Notes: a model not told the origin generated them from the sequence alone. Shown: positions 34,756 to 44,393, counted from the first letter of the stretch. The stretch: DNA of 64,000 nucleotides from DASRBN01 sp035294305 (GCA_035294305.1 DATGLD010000049.1:1-64000); one strand, 5' to 3'. Program-made: numbers and translations.

Positions 34756-35820
34756 ATGACGACAGACTCAGCATCTTCCAACGCCCGAACCTATAGCAAT
34801 CGCATCGGGCTGACGGCCGATTCTCCGAATTTTCCGGCGGAATGGAATTCGGTGATGGAAAAGGTACGTATTGCCGATGAACTGGGCTACGATTCGATCT
34901 GGCTCGGCGAGTCCTGGGGCTATGAACTTTTCACATCGATGGCCGACCTGGTACGTGTCACCAGGCGCATCAAAATTGGAGCCGGCATCGCCAATATTTA
35001 TTCGCGCACGCCCGCGCTGATCGCCAGCACGATTGCTACACTGGACGAGCGTTCCGGCGGCCGCATGATCCTGGGACTGGGACCGTCGGGAGCCAACGTG
35101 ATTGAACACTGGCATGGCGTGCCGTTCCAGAAACCGGTGCAGCGCACGCGCGAATATGTGGAGATCATTCGCATGATCCTGCGCGGCGAAAAACTGGTCT
35201 ATCATGGCGAATTTTTCAACCTCGAGCGCGGCTTCAAGCTGCGTTTCACGCCTCCGCGCACGAACATTCCTATTTATATCGCGGCTATGGGGCCGAAGAA
35301 CGTGGTGCAGTCGGGCGAAATTGCCGATGGCGTGCTGCCCGTCTACTGGCCGGCGAACAAATGGGGCGATCTGCGCGCGCAGCTTGACGAGGGAGCGCGC
35401 ATTGCGGGCCGGCCACCGCACAGCGCCGCCATCGCCCCTTACATCACTACAGTAATCCTGAGCGAGCAAGCTGATGAAAATGAGCGTGCGGCGGCTCGTG
35501 CCATCGTTGCTTCACCCCTGGTCTACTACATCGGCAGGATGGGCGTCTATTACGCGCAAATGCTGATGCGCAACGGTTTTGGAGCCGAGGTCGAAACCGT
35601 TCAAAAAGCCTGGGAGCAGGGCATGAAAGGCGCCATAGCTGCCGTTCCTGACAACCTGTTGGAGGCGACCTCCATCGTTGGCACTCCACAGGAGATCGTC
35701 GCCAAACTGGATACATGGGTAGCGGCAGGCGTAGACGAGCCAATTTTGAGTATGCCCGCTGGCACACCGGATGAGGCGGGAGAAAAATTGGCGGGGCTAA
35801 TGCAGGCGCTGATGGCGTAG
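34756..35820 (+). CDS. LLM-class flavin-dependent oxidoreductase (F420-type)
   Basis: A 354-residue luciferase-like TIM-barrel protein. The pattern ADELGYDSIWLGESWGYELF, RIKIGAGIANIYSRTP and LDERSGGRMILGLGPSG resembles F420-dependent methylenetetrahydromethanopterin-reductase-like enzymes of actinobacteria and Chloroflexota. Cofactor (F420 or FMN) and substrate cannot be told from sequence. The ATG at 34756 has GGAAGGA 12 bp upstream; the frame is open to 34630 without family character. Confidence 0.87.
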   Translation: MTTDSASSNARTYSNRIGLTADSPNFPAEWNSVMEKVRIADELGYDSIWLGESWGYELFTSMADLVRVTRRIKIGAGIANIYSRTPALIASTIATLDERSGGRMILGLGPSGANVIEHWHGVPFQKPVQRTREYVEIIRMILRGEKLVYHGEFFNLERGFKLRFTPPRTNIPIYIAAMGPKNVVQSGEIADGVLPVYWPANKWGDLRAQLDEGARIAGRPPHSAAIAPYITTVILSEQADENERAAARAIVASPLVYYIGRMGVYYAQMLMRNGFGAEVETVQKAWEQGMKGAIAAVPDNLLEATSIVGTPQEIVAKLDTWVAAGVDEPILSMPAGTPDEAGEKLAGLMQALMA

Positions 35821-35922
35821 GCCCCCATTGATTGCGAGTACGGTCGATAATGATTTTTCACGATCAAAATCGGGAAGCATCCGCGAATGTCATGCTGAGC
35901 GCAGCGAAGAATCTCTATTCGC

Positions 35923-35996
35923 CGACACTTTTTGGTGGTCGCCCTCCTCGGGACAGCGCTTGCCAGGTCGCACCAAAAGCGTGCCGGGGAGAGAGC
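35923..35996. repeat. Composite repeat element, copy G
   Basis: GACACTTTTTGGTGGTCGCC continues into GGGACAGCGCTTGCCAGG and AAAAGCGTGCCGGGGAGAGA, matching the second half of the element at 23041-23176. Just upstream, 35887-35915 reads ATGTCATGCTGAGCGCAGCG and on to GAAGAATCTC, a short repeat I have seen in many bacterial genomes. Gap 35821-36072 has no gene. Confidence 0.65.
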
Positions 35997-36072
35997 TAGT
36001 GCAAGGGGACGAGGGCCGATACATTGGCGGTGGGCACGGTATACCTGTCTCCCGGAGAGGACTGCCCGGCCC

Positions 36073-37251
36073 TTACGGAATCACACACTTCCCACGCGCT
36101 TCAAACTCGTCCGCGTGCTTCAAACGTTTGCCTACTGATGGATGGTCGTGGAACAGGAATTCGATGATGGGCGATGGCTCGACATCGGATAGGTTCTGGT
36201 TAGCCAGGCGCTTCATCGCTCCTTTGAATGCCTCTACCATGCCGGTGGATTGCAGCGCATACTCATCGGCCTGGTACTCAATTAAGCGGCTAATAGCGTT
36301 TCCTATCGGCATGATGACCAGACCATACGCGCCGATCAGCGCCAGCAGCAGAGGTATCGTTGAAGCATCGGCCAGCGCGGGATAGTAATGCCGGGTATTG
36401 ACCGCCCAGTGCAATATTAGATTCACGATACACAGGCCGCCCAGCGTCAATATCGATTGGCTGATAATCAGCTTCCAGATATCACGATGCACGTGGTGCC
36501 CTAATTCGTGCGCTAACACAACTTCGATCTCGTCCGGTGTATAGCGGTCCAGCATCGTATCGCCGATCACGATGCGGCGGGTGTTGCCCAATCCCATCAA
36601 GGCGGCATTGGCGGCTGTCGTCTTGTTGCTCATGTGCATGGTAAAGACGCCGCGCACGCGTGTGTGGGCGCGTGTGGCCAGCGCCAGCAGGCGTTTTGTC
36701 AGATCGCCTTCGGGCAGGGGAGTGAATTTGTAGAACAGTGGCAAAATCAGCACCGGCGCGAGGTTCGCCATAATCACCGTGAAGAACAGCATCACGATAG
36801 CGACCCATAACCACCAGCTAGCGGGTTGAAAAGCCAGCAGCGCGTAGACCAGTTCGATTACCAGTCCCTCCAGCGCCAGGCCCAGTAACAAACCCTTGAA
36901 CAAATCGCCCAGCCAATCACCCAGTTTCATGGTCGAAAGCCCGTAACGATGTGGCAGAACGAAGCCATTGTAGTATACCAGCGGAGCGGTGAGCATCTCG
37001 TAGACTAGCATCAGGATCAGGAAGTAGACCAGCACCTGCCAGGGAAACCAGCCGGCAACCGGCTGCCAACCGAGCGGCTGCAGCAGGTTGCGCAGCCAGC
37101 TATTCAGATTGGTTGCCAGTAAGATAATGACGCCTGCCGCGCCCATCGCCATATTCACAAGCGAGAGACGGCGGCGTATCCGCGCATATTCTTTCGCCTT
37201 CCGTTGCCGCTCTGCATCGATCTCAGCGTGTTGTTCTAATTGAATGTCCAT
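36073..37251 (-). CDS. M48-family (Ste24-like) membrane metalloprotease
   Basis: A 392-residue integral membrane zinc protease. HEXXH is present as VVLAHELGHHVHRD, with the third ligand in IEYQADEYALQSTGM. About seven hydrophobic helices surround it, as in CAAX prenyl protease 1/HtpX relatives; the N-terminal motif YNGFVLPHRYGLST is typical of Ste24. In bacteria these proteins take part in membrane quality control. The ATG at 37251 is preferred (AAAAGG upstream). Confidence 0.9.
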   Translation of the reverse strand: MDIQLEQHAEIDAERQRKAKEYARIRRRLSLVNMAMGAAGVIILLATNLNSWLRNLLQPLGWQPVAGWFPWQVLVYFLILMLVYEMLTAPLVYYNGFVLPHRYGLSTMKLGDWLGDLFKGLLLGLALEGLVIELVYALLAFQPASWWLWVAIVMLFFTVIMANLAPVLILPLFYKFTPLPEGDLTKRLLALATRAHTRVRGVFTMHMSNKTTAANAALMGLGNTRRIVIGDTMLDRYTPDEIEVVLAHELGHHVHRDIWKLIISQSILTLGGLCIVNLILHWAVNTRHYYPALADASTIPLLLALIGAYGLVIMPIGNAISRLIEYQADEYALQSTGMVEAFKGAMKRLANQNLSDVEPSPIIEFLFHDHPSVGKRLKHADEFEARGKCVIP

Positions 37252-37332
37252 GCTTGCCTTTTCCCGGTTATGATATATGAAGAGAGTCATTTGTTTGCAT
37301 TTTATCACAACCGGGCCTCTGAGAAGGAATAA

Positions 37333-38496
37333 CTAGCTCATTTCATGATGCATCATCTCATGCTCCGGCTTGTTCATCATGCGCAGCATCGGTATGCCGC
37401 CGTTGCGGATAAAGCGGATGACCAGTACGGCTGCCAGGATAAGAAAGATGGTGTTCAAGAACGTTGTATAGTTCCACTGTATCCCTTCCGTGATCGCAAC
37501 AATGTTGCGGTTCTGTGGGATGATACCCAATGCCCCGAATAGAAATTCCACAATATATCCGGCGACCGCCATCGTCACGTAGAATGTGACGAGAATATAC
37601 GCCATTACCTTCCAGCCGTAATATTTGCGATAAATGTCCAGGATGGGCAGGATGATGAGGTCCGCGAAGATAAAGCTTACCACGCCGCCAAAACTAATGC
37701 CGCCGCGCCACAAAACGGCCGCCAGCGGTACATTGCCAACAGAACAGACGAAGCTGACAATGGCCACAAGCGGCCCAACCAGCGGGCCTTCGATTTTCGC
37801 GATAGTTGGATCGTTGGAGAAGAAAAACGCGCGCCAGAACGAATCGGGTACCCAGGCGGCTAAAGCTCCTGCTATCAGCAACCCAAGCGCAATATCGACC
37901 CATACAGATGCCCAGCCCATCACGAAATAACTGCTCACAGCCGTAAATCCCTTGCCGCTGAACAACTTCGAGAAAAATGAGCCGCCGGAGACGCTCATAT
38001 CCATCGTCGCATGTCCCTCCATCCTGCCCACCAGATTCTTCTCCGCCTGCGCCCTTGCCGCCTGCACAAGTCGTGGTCGTAGGGTCAAATGGAAGATGAT
38101 CGAGATAAGGCTCACCATCAGAATGCCGCCGATAAATTCTGCCAGCGCAAACTGCCAGCCCATCAGTACGATTAAAATGATGCCAAGCTCAATCACGAGA
38201 TTGGTAGAGGCAAGTTCGAACGCCATCGACGCCGTAAAACTGGCCCCTTTTTGAAAGATGGATCGCGCCAGGGCAACGGCGGCATACGAGCAAGAGCTTG
38301 AGGCAATGCCAAACAGCGTGGCAAAGGTAAGGCACTTCGGCCCATCGCATCCAAGCGTCTTAGCCATCGCCTGGTGCGATACAAGCGCCTGAATAATACC
38401 CGAGAGGGTAAAGCCCAGGATTAAGGGCCATAATATTTCCCAGAACATGCTAAACGACATATAGAGGGCCTGACCGATGCTGTTGATTACCTGCAC
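37333..38496 (-). CDS. DUF318-type permease (ArsP/YraQ-like)
   Basis: A 387-residue permease with about 8-9 membrane helices. It resembles the DUF318/ArsP family: the segment LGCDGPKCLTFATLFGIASS with two cysteines (C50, C55), SSSCSYAAVALARS, and a repeated VCSVGNVPLAAVLW. The cytoplasmic tail is rich in Met and His (MLRMMNKPEHEMMHHEMS), suggesting metal binding. ArsP exports organoarsenicals; others are of unknown substrate. A CsoR-like palindrome lies 66 bp upstream. Confidence 0.8.
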   Translation of the reverse strand: MQVINSIGQALYMSFSMFWEILWPLILGFTLSGIIQALVSHQAMAKTLGCDGPKCLTFATLFGIASSSCSYAAVALARSIFQKGASFTASMAFELASTNLVIELGIILIVLMGWQFALAEFIGGILMVSLISIIFHLTLRPRLVQAARAQAEKNLVGRMEGHATMDMSVSGGSFFSKLFSGKGFTAVSSYFVMGWASVWVDIALGLLIAGALAAWVPDSFWRAFFFSNDPTIAKIEGPLVGPLVAIVSFVCSVGNVPLAAVLWRGGISFGGVVSFIFADLIILPILDIYRKYYGWKVMAYILVTFYVTMAVAGYIVEFLFGALGIIPQNRNIVAITEGIQWNYTTFLNTIFLILAAVLVIRFIRNGGIPMLRMMNKPEHEMMHHEMS

Positions 38497-38561
38497 AGAA
38501 ACTCCCTTTCACTAATAGTTTGTGGTTTTACTTTTACTCAACATTATGCATCTATGCTAAG

Positions 38562-38584
38562 ACCCATACCCCCCTGGTATGGGT
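38562..38584 (-). promoter_or_regulatory. Candidate CsoR/CstR-type operator
   Basis: A perfect 9+5+9 palindrome: ACCCATACC, CCCCT, GGTATGGGT. The ATACCCCC/GGTAT core resembles sites of CsoR/CstR/FrmR metal- or sulfur-sensing repressors. It lies 66-88 bp upstream of the permease and faces the divergent dehydrogenase at 38758. Confidence 0.6.
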
Positions 38585-38757
38585 ATACGTTTAGATTGTA
38601 AAAGATATTGTCAAGAGGTTACTTACTTCCCACCTATCCAGTATTCCGGAGTACTATTGAATGAACCAGGCGGTCGGCCCCCTCAGACTCGTATTGTATA
38701 ATGTCGTTATTGCTTTTGAAGCATAAGATGAGCCTGAAATATAAAGAAGGAGATTAA

Positions 38758-39648
38758 ATGATGAGCGAACGAATTGGTTTTATCGGATTAGGGAACATGG
38801 GCCGGCCTATGGCCGGCAACCTCTTGAAGGCCGGCTTTGATCTGCGTGTCTATAACCGCAACCCGGCTAAAGCGGAAGCCCTGGTTGCGCAAGGAGCGAA
38901 GCAGGTTTCCCATCCTGCTGAGGCCGTGGAGCCGGGCGGGATTGCGATTACAATGGTCGCCAACGATGCCGCTTTAGAGCAGGTGGTATTGGGCGAGAAT
39001 GGTTTGTTGGGACGGCTGGGTTCAAATGGCATCCACCTGTCGATGAGTACTATATCGCCTGCTACGGCGCGCAAACTCGCGGACCTGCATGTCAGGCATG
39101 GAAGTACGTATGTCGCGGCGCCGGTCTTTGGCAGGCCGGAAGCGGCAGCGGCCCAGCAATTGTGGATAAACGTCTCCGGTCCACAAGCGGCAAAGGAACG
39201 GGTACAGCCTGTGCTGAAGGCGCTGGGGCAAGGTATTTTTGACTTTGGCGAAGAGCCTGGAGCCGCCAACGTGGTGAAGCTGGCCGGCAACTTTCTGGTC
39301 GCAGCCGCAATGGAAGCGATGGCTGAAGCCCTGACGCTGGCCGAAAAGAATGGTATTGACCGTTCTCAGGTAATAGATATGTTTGGCCAGACCATTTTCA
39401 ACAGCCCCATTTATCGCAATTACGGGAAAGCTATCGCGCAAAAGCGGTATACACCGGCCGGTTTCTACCTCTCGCTGGGCTTGAAGGATGTCAGTCTCGT
39501 TTTACAAACCGCCAACGAAGCGCAGATGCCAATGCCATTTGGAAGTCTCCTGCATGATCGCTTTATGTCGTCGATAGCTAAGGGGCGAGGAGAGATGGAT
39601 TGGTCGGCGCTGGCGCTAGGGGTTTCGGAGGATGCTGGTTTATCATAG
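38758..39648 (+). CDS. 3-hydroxyisobutyrate dehydrogenase-like NAD(P)-dependent oxidoreductase
   Basis: A 296-residue beta-hydroxyacid dehydrogenase. The Rossmann motif is GFIGLGNMGRPMAGNLLKAG. The substrate-binding APVFGRPEAA and catalytic-lysine helix GAANVVKLAGNFLVA are intact. Closest in pattern to the glyoxylate/succinic-semialdehyde reductase branch and to 3-hydroxyisobutyrate dehydrogenase; the substrate is not fixed by sequence. AAGGAG precedes the start; two ATGs in tandem. Confidence 0.88.
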   Translation: MMSERIGFIGLGNMGRPMAGNLLKAGFDLRVYNRNPAKAEALVAQGAKQVSHPAEAVEPGGIAITMVANDAALEQVVLGENGLLGRLGSNGIHLSMSTISPATARKLADLHVRHGSTYVAAPVFGRPEAAAAQQLWINVSGPQAAKERVQPVLKALGQGIFDFGEEPGAANVVKLAGNFLVAAAMEAMAEALTLAEKNGIDRSQVIDMFGQTIFNSPIYRNYGKAIAQKRYTPAGFYLSLGLKDVSLVLQTANEAQMPMPFGSLLHDRFMSSIAKGRGEMDWSALALGVSEDAGLS

Positions 39649-39700
39649 CATTCACGAACTTCAACAAAGAATAGGAGATGCGCTACTACACAACCCGGTA

Positions 39701-39739
39701 GCGGGCCTTGCGCCGCCATACTTCGACGCAGGCCCTCGC
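39701..39739. terminator. Convergent intergenic stem-loop
   Basis: GCGGGCCTTGCG and CGCAGGCCCTCGC form an imperfect stem with a ~14-nt loop between two converging genes. No T tract follows. The rest of 39649-39826 shows nothing recognisable. Confidence 0.35.
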
Positions 39740-39826
39740 TCAAGCCGGATTTAAACCTATCAGATGGCTCATGCCCGCTGAAAGTCGTTTTTAGCTGCCG
39801 GTCATGCTTGCTCAAGGCCAGGCACA

Positions 39827-40765
39827 TCACAACACGTGCGTCTCGAACAGCCGCCACTCCGGGTCAAAATCGAACGCTGCCAGCGTTCGCTCGCCTGCAA
39901 GCCCGCGACGTAGCATGACACGTGAGTTTTTGCCATCGACCAGAATCCAGCAGTTGTGATCGACATCGTAGCGGCAGTCTTGCAGCCAGGTGGTGCCTGA
40001 GTCAATTTCCTGCAGGACCCGCCCGCCGTCTTTGTCGATGTTGACCAGCAGCGCCCTGCCGCGCACCGTGTCCGCGACGGTAAAGTGATTCTCATCCAGC
40101 ACGCGCACGGCGTGGGGATGGTCTAAACCCTCCAGGATTGGCTGCCACTCGCCGGTTTCGCGGTCGATGGCAATCACCATCCCCTGGTGGAAAAGCGAGG
40201 CCAGGAAGCGACCGTCGGGCAGTTCCGCGGCTGAATTGATGTGCGTCGTCTGGCTCAGCGTTCCATACTGGATGTTACGATGGTCGGCGGTTTTATCGAT
40301 CTTGCGGCGGCGACCGCCGGGTGTGAACTCGAAGCCGTGGTCGGTTGCCCACCAGCTCCACAGCACCTCACCATCGCGGTTGAACTCAAGCAGCAGGTCA
40401 AGACCTGTGCTGGCAACCAGGTAGCCACGGCGTGTGCGCGATATCGAGTGCAACGCGTTGAACTGGGGCAAACTGACTACATTCTGGCGCAGGCCAAGGT
40501 TGGAGTCAACTTCATGCACGCTGCCAAAAGCGGTGACGAAAACACCCCTGTCCGAATCGACCATACCCGCCGCCAGCTTCAGATCGACCGTTTTTTGCGT
40601 GCAGCCCATGTCCTCTATCAGGCACACTAGCCCACCAGGATCTTCTTCCGGCTTCTGATAACTGCCTAAAACGGTGAGCGGGCATGAAGTATTCGAGCTT
40701 GTTTCAGTCCAATGCTTTTTGAGGACCGAATGTTTCGTTGAAATACAACTGAGTAGCAACCTCAT
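39827..40765 (-). CDS. Beta-propeller-like protein of unknown function
   Basis: A 312-residue protein with repeated beta-propeller-like segments: TRRGYLVASTGLDLLLEFNR, HINSAAELPDGRFLASLF, HPHAVRVLDENHFTVADTVR and LQDCRYDVDHNCWILVDG. The pattern resembles NHL or arylsulfotransferase-type propellers, but no catalytic motif is evident. No signal peptide. AAGGGA precedes the start at 40765. Function is not recognised. Confidence 0.6.
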   Translation of the reverse strand: MRLLLSCISTKHSVLKKHWTETSSNTSCPLTVLGSYQKPEEDPGGLVCLIEDMGCTQKTVDLKLAAGMVDSDRGVFVTAFGSVHEVDSNLGLRQNVVSLPQFNALHSISRTRRGYLVASTGLDLLLEFNRDGEVLWSWWATDHGFEFTPGGRRRKIDKTADHRNIQYGTLSQTTHINSAAELPDGRFLASLFHQGMVIAIDRETGEWQPILEGLDHPHAVRVLDENHFTVADTVRGRALLVNIDKDGGRVLQEIDSGTTWLQDCRYDVDHNCWILVDGKNSRVMLRRGLAGERTLAAFDFDPEWRLFETHVL

Positions 40766-40803
40766 CTGTTATCCCTTGAAACCTTTCTTCCAACAGGTGT
40801 CTT

Positions 40804-41772
40804 TTACACCGTTACTTTGCCGGTATGCGCAAAATCTCTCTCCCCCTCAAGAGTTGGGAACGCCTCCACCCCAGAGGACGCGATCAATCCGATCCCTGCC
40901 CCAGCCGAAGGGTGGGAAGCCTCGCGCACTCCCTCGTACCAGGTGAGAGCTTCATGCAATGTGACGACCGCTCCGATGACCACGACCGCCGGAGAAGTGA
41001 TACCTGCGCTTGCTGCGCGGTCGGCAATTGTTTCCAGCGTCCCCGTCACCACGTGCTGCTCAGGCGCAGTTCCTTCCTGGATAACTGCCGCGGGGGTATC
41101 GGGATGAAGACCGCCGTTCCGCAGGCGTTCCGCGATATGCGCTAACGTGGCGACTCCCATCAGAATGACCAGGGTGCCATCCAGCTTTGCCAGCGCTTCC
41201 CAATCCACACGCGAGGAGGTATGCGCGGCATCCTCGTGCCCGGTCACAATTGTGACCGAGGACGCGAGATGACGATGCGTAACCGGTATCCCCGCGTAGG
41301 CGGGCACGGCAATGGCAGAACTGACTCCCGGCACAATCTCAAACGAGGTACCGGCCTGCGCCAACGCCAGCGCCTCTTCACCACCACGCCCAAAGACGAA
41401 CGGGTCGCCGCCTTTCAATCGCACCACTATGCGACCCTGCTGGGCATACTGAATGAGCAGCGCGTTTATTTGCTCCTGTTTCATACAGTGGTGGCCGGCC
41501 CTCTTGCCGACATAGACGCGCTCGGCCTGTGGATGCGCCTCTTCAAGCAGTTGCGGGCTGACCAGGCTATCATAAATCACCACATCGGCCACACGCAGGC
41601 AGCGCAGCCCCTTGACGGTGATCAGGTCAGGATCAGCGGGTCCCGCGCCGACCAGGTAGACTTTGCCGCGGGAAGCACTTTCATGTTTGAGGGCCGATTT
41701 ATCGGCCCCTGTCGGCGTATTATCCTGGATAAATTCATCATTGGTGGGCTTGATTAACTGTTCCTTACGCAT
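40804..41772 (-). CDS. cobA: Uroporphyrinogen-III C-methyltransferase
   Basis: A 322-residue SUMT that makes precorrin-2 from uroporphyrinogen III. Motifs: KVYLVGAGPADPDLITVKGL, VVRLKGGDPFVFGRGGEEAL, VPGVSSAIAVPAYAGIPVTH and LVILMGV. An N-terminal ~30-residue polar extension and a C-terminal ~45-residue tail lie outside the core. The ATG at 41772 overlaps the precorrin-2 dehydrogenase stop by 8 bp, so the pair is coupled for siroheme synthesis. Confidence 0.95.
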   Translation of the reverse strand: MRKEQLIKPTNDEFIQDNTPTGADKSALKHESASRGKVYLVGAGPADPDLITVKGLRCLRVADVVIYDSLVSPQLLEEAHPQAERVYVGKRAGHHCMKQEQINALLIQYAQQGRIVVRLKGGDPFVFGRGGEEALALAQAGTSFEIVPGVSSAIAVPAYAGIPVTHRHLASSVTIVTGHEDAAHTSSRVDWEALAKLDGTLVILMGVATLAHIAERLRNGGLHPDTPAAVIQEGTAPEQHVVTGTLETIADRAASAGITSPAVVVIGAVVTLHEALTWYEGVREASHPSAGAGIGLIASSGVEAFPTLEGERDFAHTGKVTV

Positions 41773-42460
41773 ATGCCCGTTCCTCCTCAAGTCCTGCTGC
41801 CAATGTATTCGCGGGTACCTCAATGCCATAGCGCTGCAAAAGAGACGAAGTGATAGCCGTCGCCTGCGAGATATCTCCTTCAACGAGTTTCTTCAACACC
41901 TCTGAAGTGTGGAAGTCGCTGAAGAATTCATCGCGCCGGTCATACGAGATACCCTGTTGCCGTAAATAGCCGCGAGCCAGCGCCGCTAATTGCAGGTAGG
42001 TGCCATAGGCGGGCGGAAAGATTTCTTCCAGGTCGTGGCGAATGCGCTTGGCAAGGCTGGGGTTGGTGCCCTCGGTTGAGACGGTGATGGTCAGCGGCTC
42101 GCGGCGCAGGATCGAGGGCAGGATGAATGAGCAATAGGCGGGAACGTCTACGATATTGACCAGTTGCCCGCGCTCTTGCGTTTCATTCCAGATCGCCTGC
42201 ACGAGCTGTGGATCGTTTGTGGCCGCAACGACGACGAAAGCTCCGTCCAGATCGCCCAGCTCGTAGGCTTTATAGCGCAATGCAACACGCTTATGTTCAG
42301 CTTGCTTCAACAATTCCTCGCAGAATTGAGGAGCTATTACGTGTACATCAGCGCCACTGGCGCTCAGCCCGGCGGCTTTTTCTGCTGCCACCCGGTCGCC
42401 ACCAATGACGATGGCTAAACGGCCACGAACATCGAGCATTACAGGATAGTAGTTCGGCAT
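41765..42460 (-). CDS. Precorrin-2 dehydrogenase (siroheme synthase N-terminal type)
   Basis: A 231-residue protein of the Met8/SirC/CysG N-terminal family. NAD-binding starts at LAIVIGGDRVAAEKAAGLSA, with FVVVAATNDPQLVQAIW and IVDVPAYCSFILPSIL, then TVSTEGTNPSLAKRIRHDLE. It oxidises precorrin-2 to sirohydrochlorin and may also insert iron. It sits between sulfite reductase and cobA, giving a complete siroheme supply for the reductase. Confidence 0.92.
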   Translation of the reverse strand: MPNYYPVMLDVRGRLAIVIGGDRVAAEKAAGLSASGADVHVIAPQFCEELLKQAEHKRVALRYKAYELGDLDGAFVVVAATNDPQLVQAIWNETQERGQLVNIVDVPAYCSFILPSILRREPLTITVSTEGTNPSLAKRIRHDLEEIFPPAYGTYLQLAALARGYLRQQGISYDRRDEFFSDFHTSEVLKKLVEGDISQATAITSSLLQRYGIEVPANTLAAGLEEERAYA

Positions 42461-42540
42461 TTATATTTACTCCTGGCACGGGCGGGCCGGTGAATCGGTC
42501 CCGGCGATTTCGCCGCCGGCCCCCATTTATCGCGGACATC

Positions 42541-42554
42541 GCCGATTGATCGGC
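42541..42554. repeat. Small palindrome upstream of precorrin-2 dehydrogenase
   Basis: GCCGATTGATCGGC is a perfect 6+2+6 palindrome in the 115-bp gap between sulfite reductase and the dehydrogenase. Similar GGCCGAT dyads occur at 13235-13274 and 41691-41708. Confidence 0.45.
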
Positions 42555-42575
42555 CCTCGGACGCGCCGTAAATTT

Positions 42576-44393
42576 TCAATCACCGGCAATCGGTCGTGCC
42601 AACGCTCTGGTCGGCCGGTGTTCTTTGACGTGGCCGTTGTGAGCATGTCCATTGCTGGCCGGAAGCTGCTCGCCTATCTTTGCCCGCAGGTAATCGATGC
42701 CGGCACGGTAGCAAAAGTCGCCGAAAGCTTCGCCCGGCAAGCGCTCATCGCGCCATAAAACCAGCAGGGGACGAATGATCGACGCCAAATCCTGCGTGCG
42801 TACGGAGGAAGCATATAGCATGTTCAGGCGCGTGTTGAGCAGGTCGCCGCCGATATACACGTTGTAGACATCCTTGGTGCGGCCCACAAAACCGATATCG
42901 CCCATGTAGGGACGAGCGCAACCGTTTGGACAGCCCGTCATACGCACGCTCAAGGCTTCACCGGCCAGCCCCAGCGCCTGCAGGTCTGCCTCAATTTCGC
43001 GCACCACCATGGGCAATGCGCGCTCGGCCTCGGCCAGCGCCAGGCCGCAGGTCGGCAGCGCCGGGCAAGCCAGCGCCAGGCGACGCGTGCCCACTTCAGC
43101 CGGGTTCATCGCTATGCCGTAAGAAGCGAGCAATGACGCCATGGGGCCGCGTTGGGCCTCGCTTATACCGGTCAAAAGTATGTTCTGTTGAGCGGTCAGG
43201 CGCACGCCGGGACGAAATTCAGAAATGACATGGCGCAGGCCAGTGCGCAGGCGCATGGTTTCATCATCCTTCACGCGCCCATTCTCGACATACAGACCCA
43301 GGAACCAGCGTCCATCGCCCTGCTCGTGCCAGCCGAGATGGTCCTCTACATCATGCCAGCTCAGTTCGCGTGGTTCCTGTACCTTGCGGCCCAGCCTGCC
43401 TTCAAGTTGCTCGCGGAACCAGGCGATGCCGCGCTCCTCAACCACATATTTCATACGCGCGTGCTTGCGGTTCGCCCGGTCGCCATAATCGCGCTGGATG
43501 GTCACAATCGTCTCCACTACTTCCAGCACTTCGTCGACGGTGGCAAAGCAGAGAGGTGTAGCGAGCCGTGGATAGGTCTCGGTTTTGCCGTGCGTCATAC
43601 CCATGCCGCCGCCGACCAGGACGGTGAAGCCAATCAATTGATCCTGTTCGATGCAGGCGACAAGGCCAATATCCTGTGTATATACATCGATGCAGTTATC
43701 GCCGGGGAACGCAACGCCGATCTTGAATTTGCGCGGTAAATAGGTGGGACCATAAATTGGCTCGACTACTTCATCCACGGGCTGCTCTACCGTCTTTACC
43801 TGTTCGCCATCGACCCAGATTTCATGATAAGCCCGACTGTGGGGAGCCAGGTGCATGGCGATGCGATGAGCCATCTCTGCTACTTGCCTATGCGTACTAT
43901 CGTGAATAGGGGCGGGACAGGCCATAACGTTGCGGTTTACATCGCCACAGGCGGACATGGTGGATAGTAACGCCTCATTAATTGCATGGATGGTGGCATG
44001 CACGTCTCTTTTCAAGACGCCATGCAATTGGAAGCTCTGGCGCGTGGTAATGCGCAGCGTACCATTCCCATAGCGTTCGGCAAGCTCATCCTCTACCAGG
44101 TATTGCTCGGCCGTGAGCACGCCGCCGGGAATACGCGAACGTACCATGAGCTGGTAGGCTTTATCCTCGCCGGGCTTGCGCGCGTGGCGGAAGTCGCGGT
44201 CTTCTTGCTGGTAAATGCCGTGGAACTTGATGAGCTGTACCTGCGCTTCGGTGAAACGTGGGCTATCTTGAGCCAGTTCTTCAGCTATCTGCCCCCGCAG
44301 ATAGTTGCTCTCGCTCTTGATACGCTCGACTTTGCTTCCCTCGCCAGGGCCTAATTCGAGCAAACTCTTTGGCTTCTCTTCTTGATCAGACAT
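42576..44393 (-). CDS. Siroheme-iron-sulfur assimilatory sulfite reductase (ferredoxin type)
   Basis: A 605-residue nitrite/sulfite reductase. The cluster-siroheme cysteines are visible as ACPALPTCGLA (C-x5-C) and TGCPNGCARP (C-x3-C). LRITTRQSFQLHG, GDVNRNVMACPAP and LVGGGMGMTHGK are family landmarks. Neighbouring siroheme genes and the sulfite-reductase-like order favour sulfite as substrate, but nitrite cannot be excluded. The ATG at 44393 has AAGGAG. The frame extends upstream into the intergenic region without family features. Confidence 0.92.
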   Translation of the reverse strand: MSDQEEKPKSLLELGPGEGSKVERIKSESNYLRGQIAEELAQDSPRFTEAQVQLIKFHGIYQQEDRDFRHARKPGEDKAYQLMVRSRIPGGVLTAEQYLVEDELAERYGNGTLRITTRQSFQLHGVLKRDVHATIHAINEALLSTMSACGDVNRNVMACPAPIHDSTHRQVAEMAHRIAMHLAPHSRAYHEIWVDGEQVKTVEQPVDEVVEPIYGPTYLPRKFKIGVAFPGDNCIDVYTQDIGLVACIEQDQLIGFTVLVGGGMGMTHGKTETYPRLATPLCFATVDEVLEVVETIVTIQRDYGDRANRKHARMKYVVEERGIAWFREQLEGRLGRKVQEPRELSWHDVEDHLGWHEQGDGRWFLGLYVENGRVKDDETMRLRTGLRHVISEFRPGVRLTAQQNILLTGISEAQRGPMASLLASYGIAMNPAEVGTRRLALACPALPTCGLALAEAERALPMVVREIEADLQALGLAGEALSVRMTGCPNGCARPYMGDIGFVGRTKDVYNVYIGGDLLNTRLNMLYASSVRTQDLASIIRPLLVLWRDERLPGEAFGDFCYRAGIDYLRAKIGEQLPASNGHAHNGHVKEHRPTRALARPIAGD

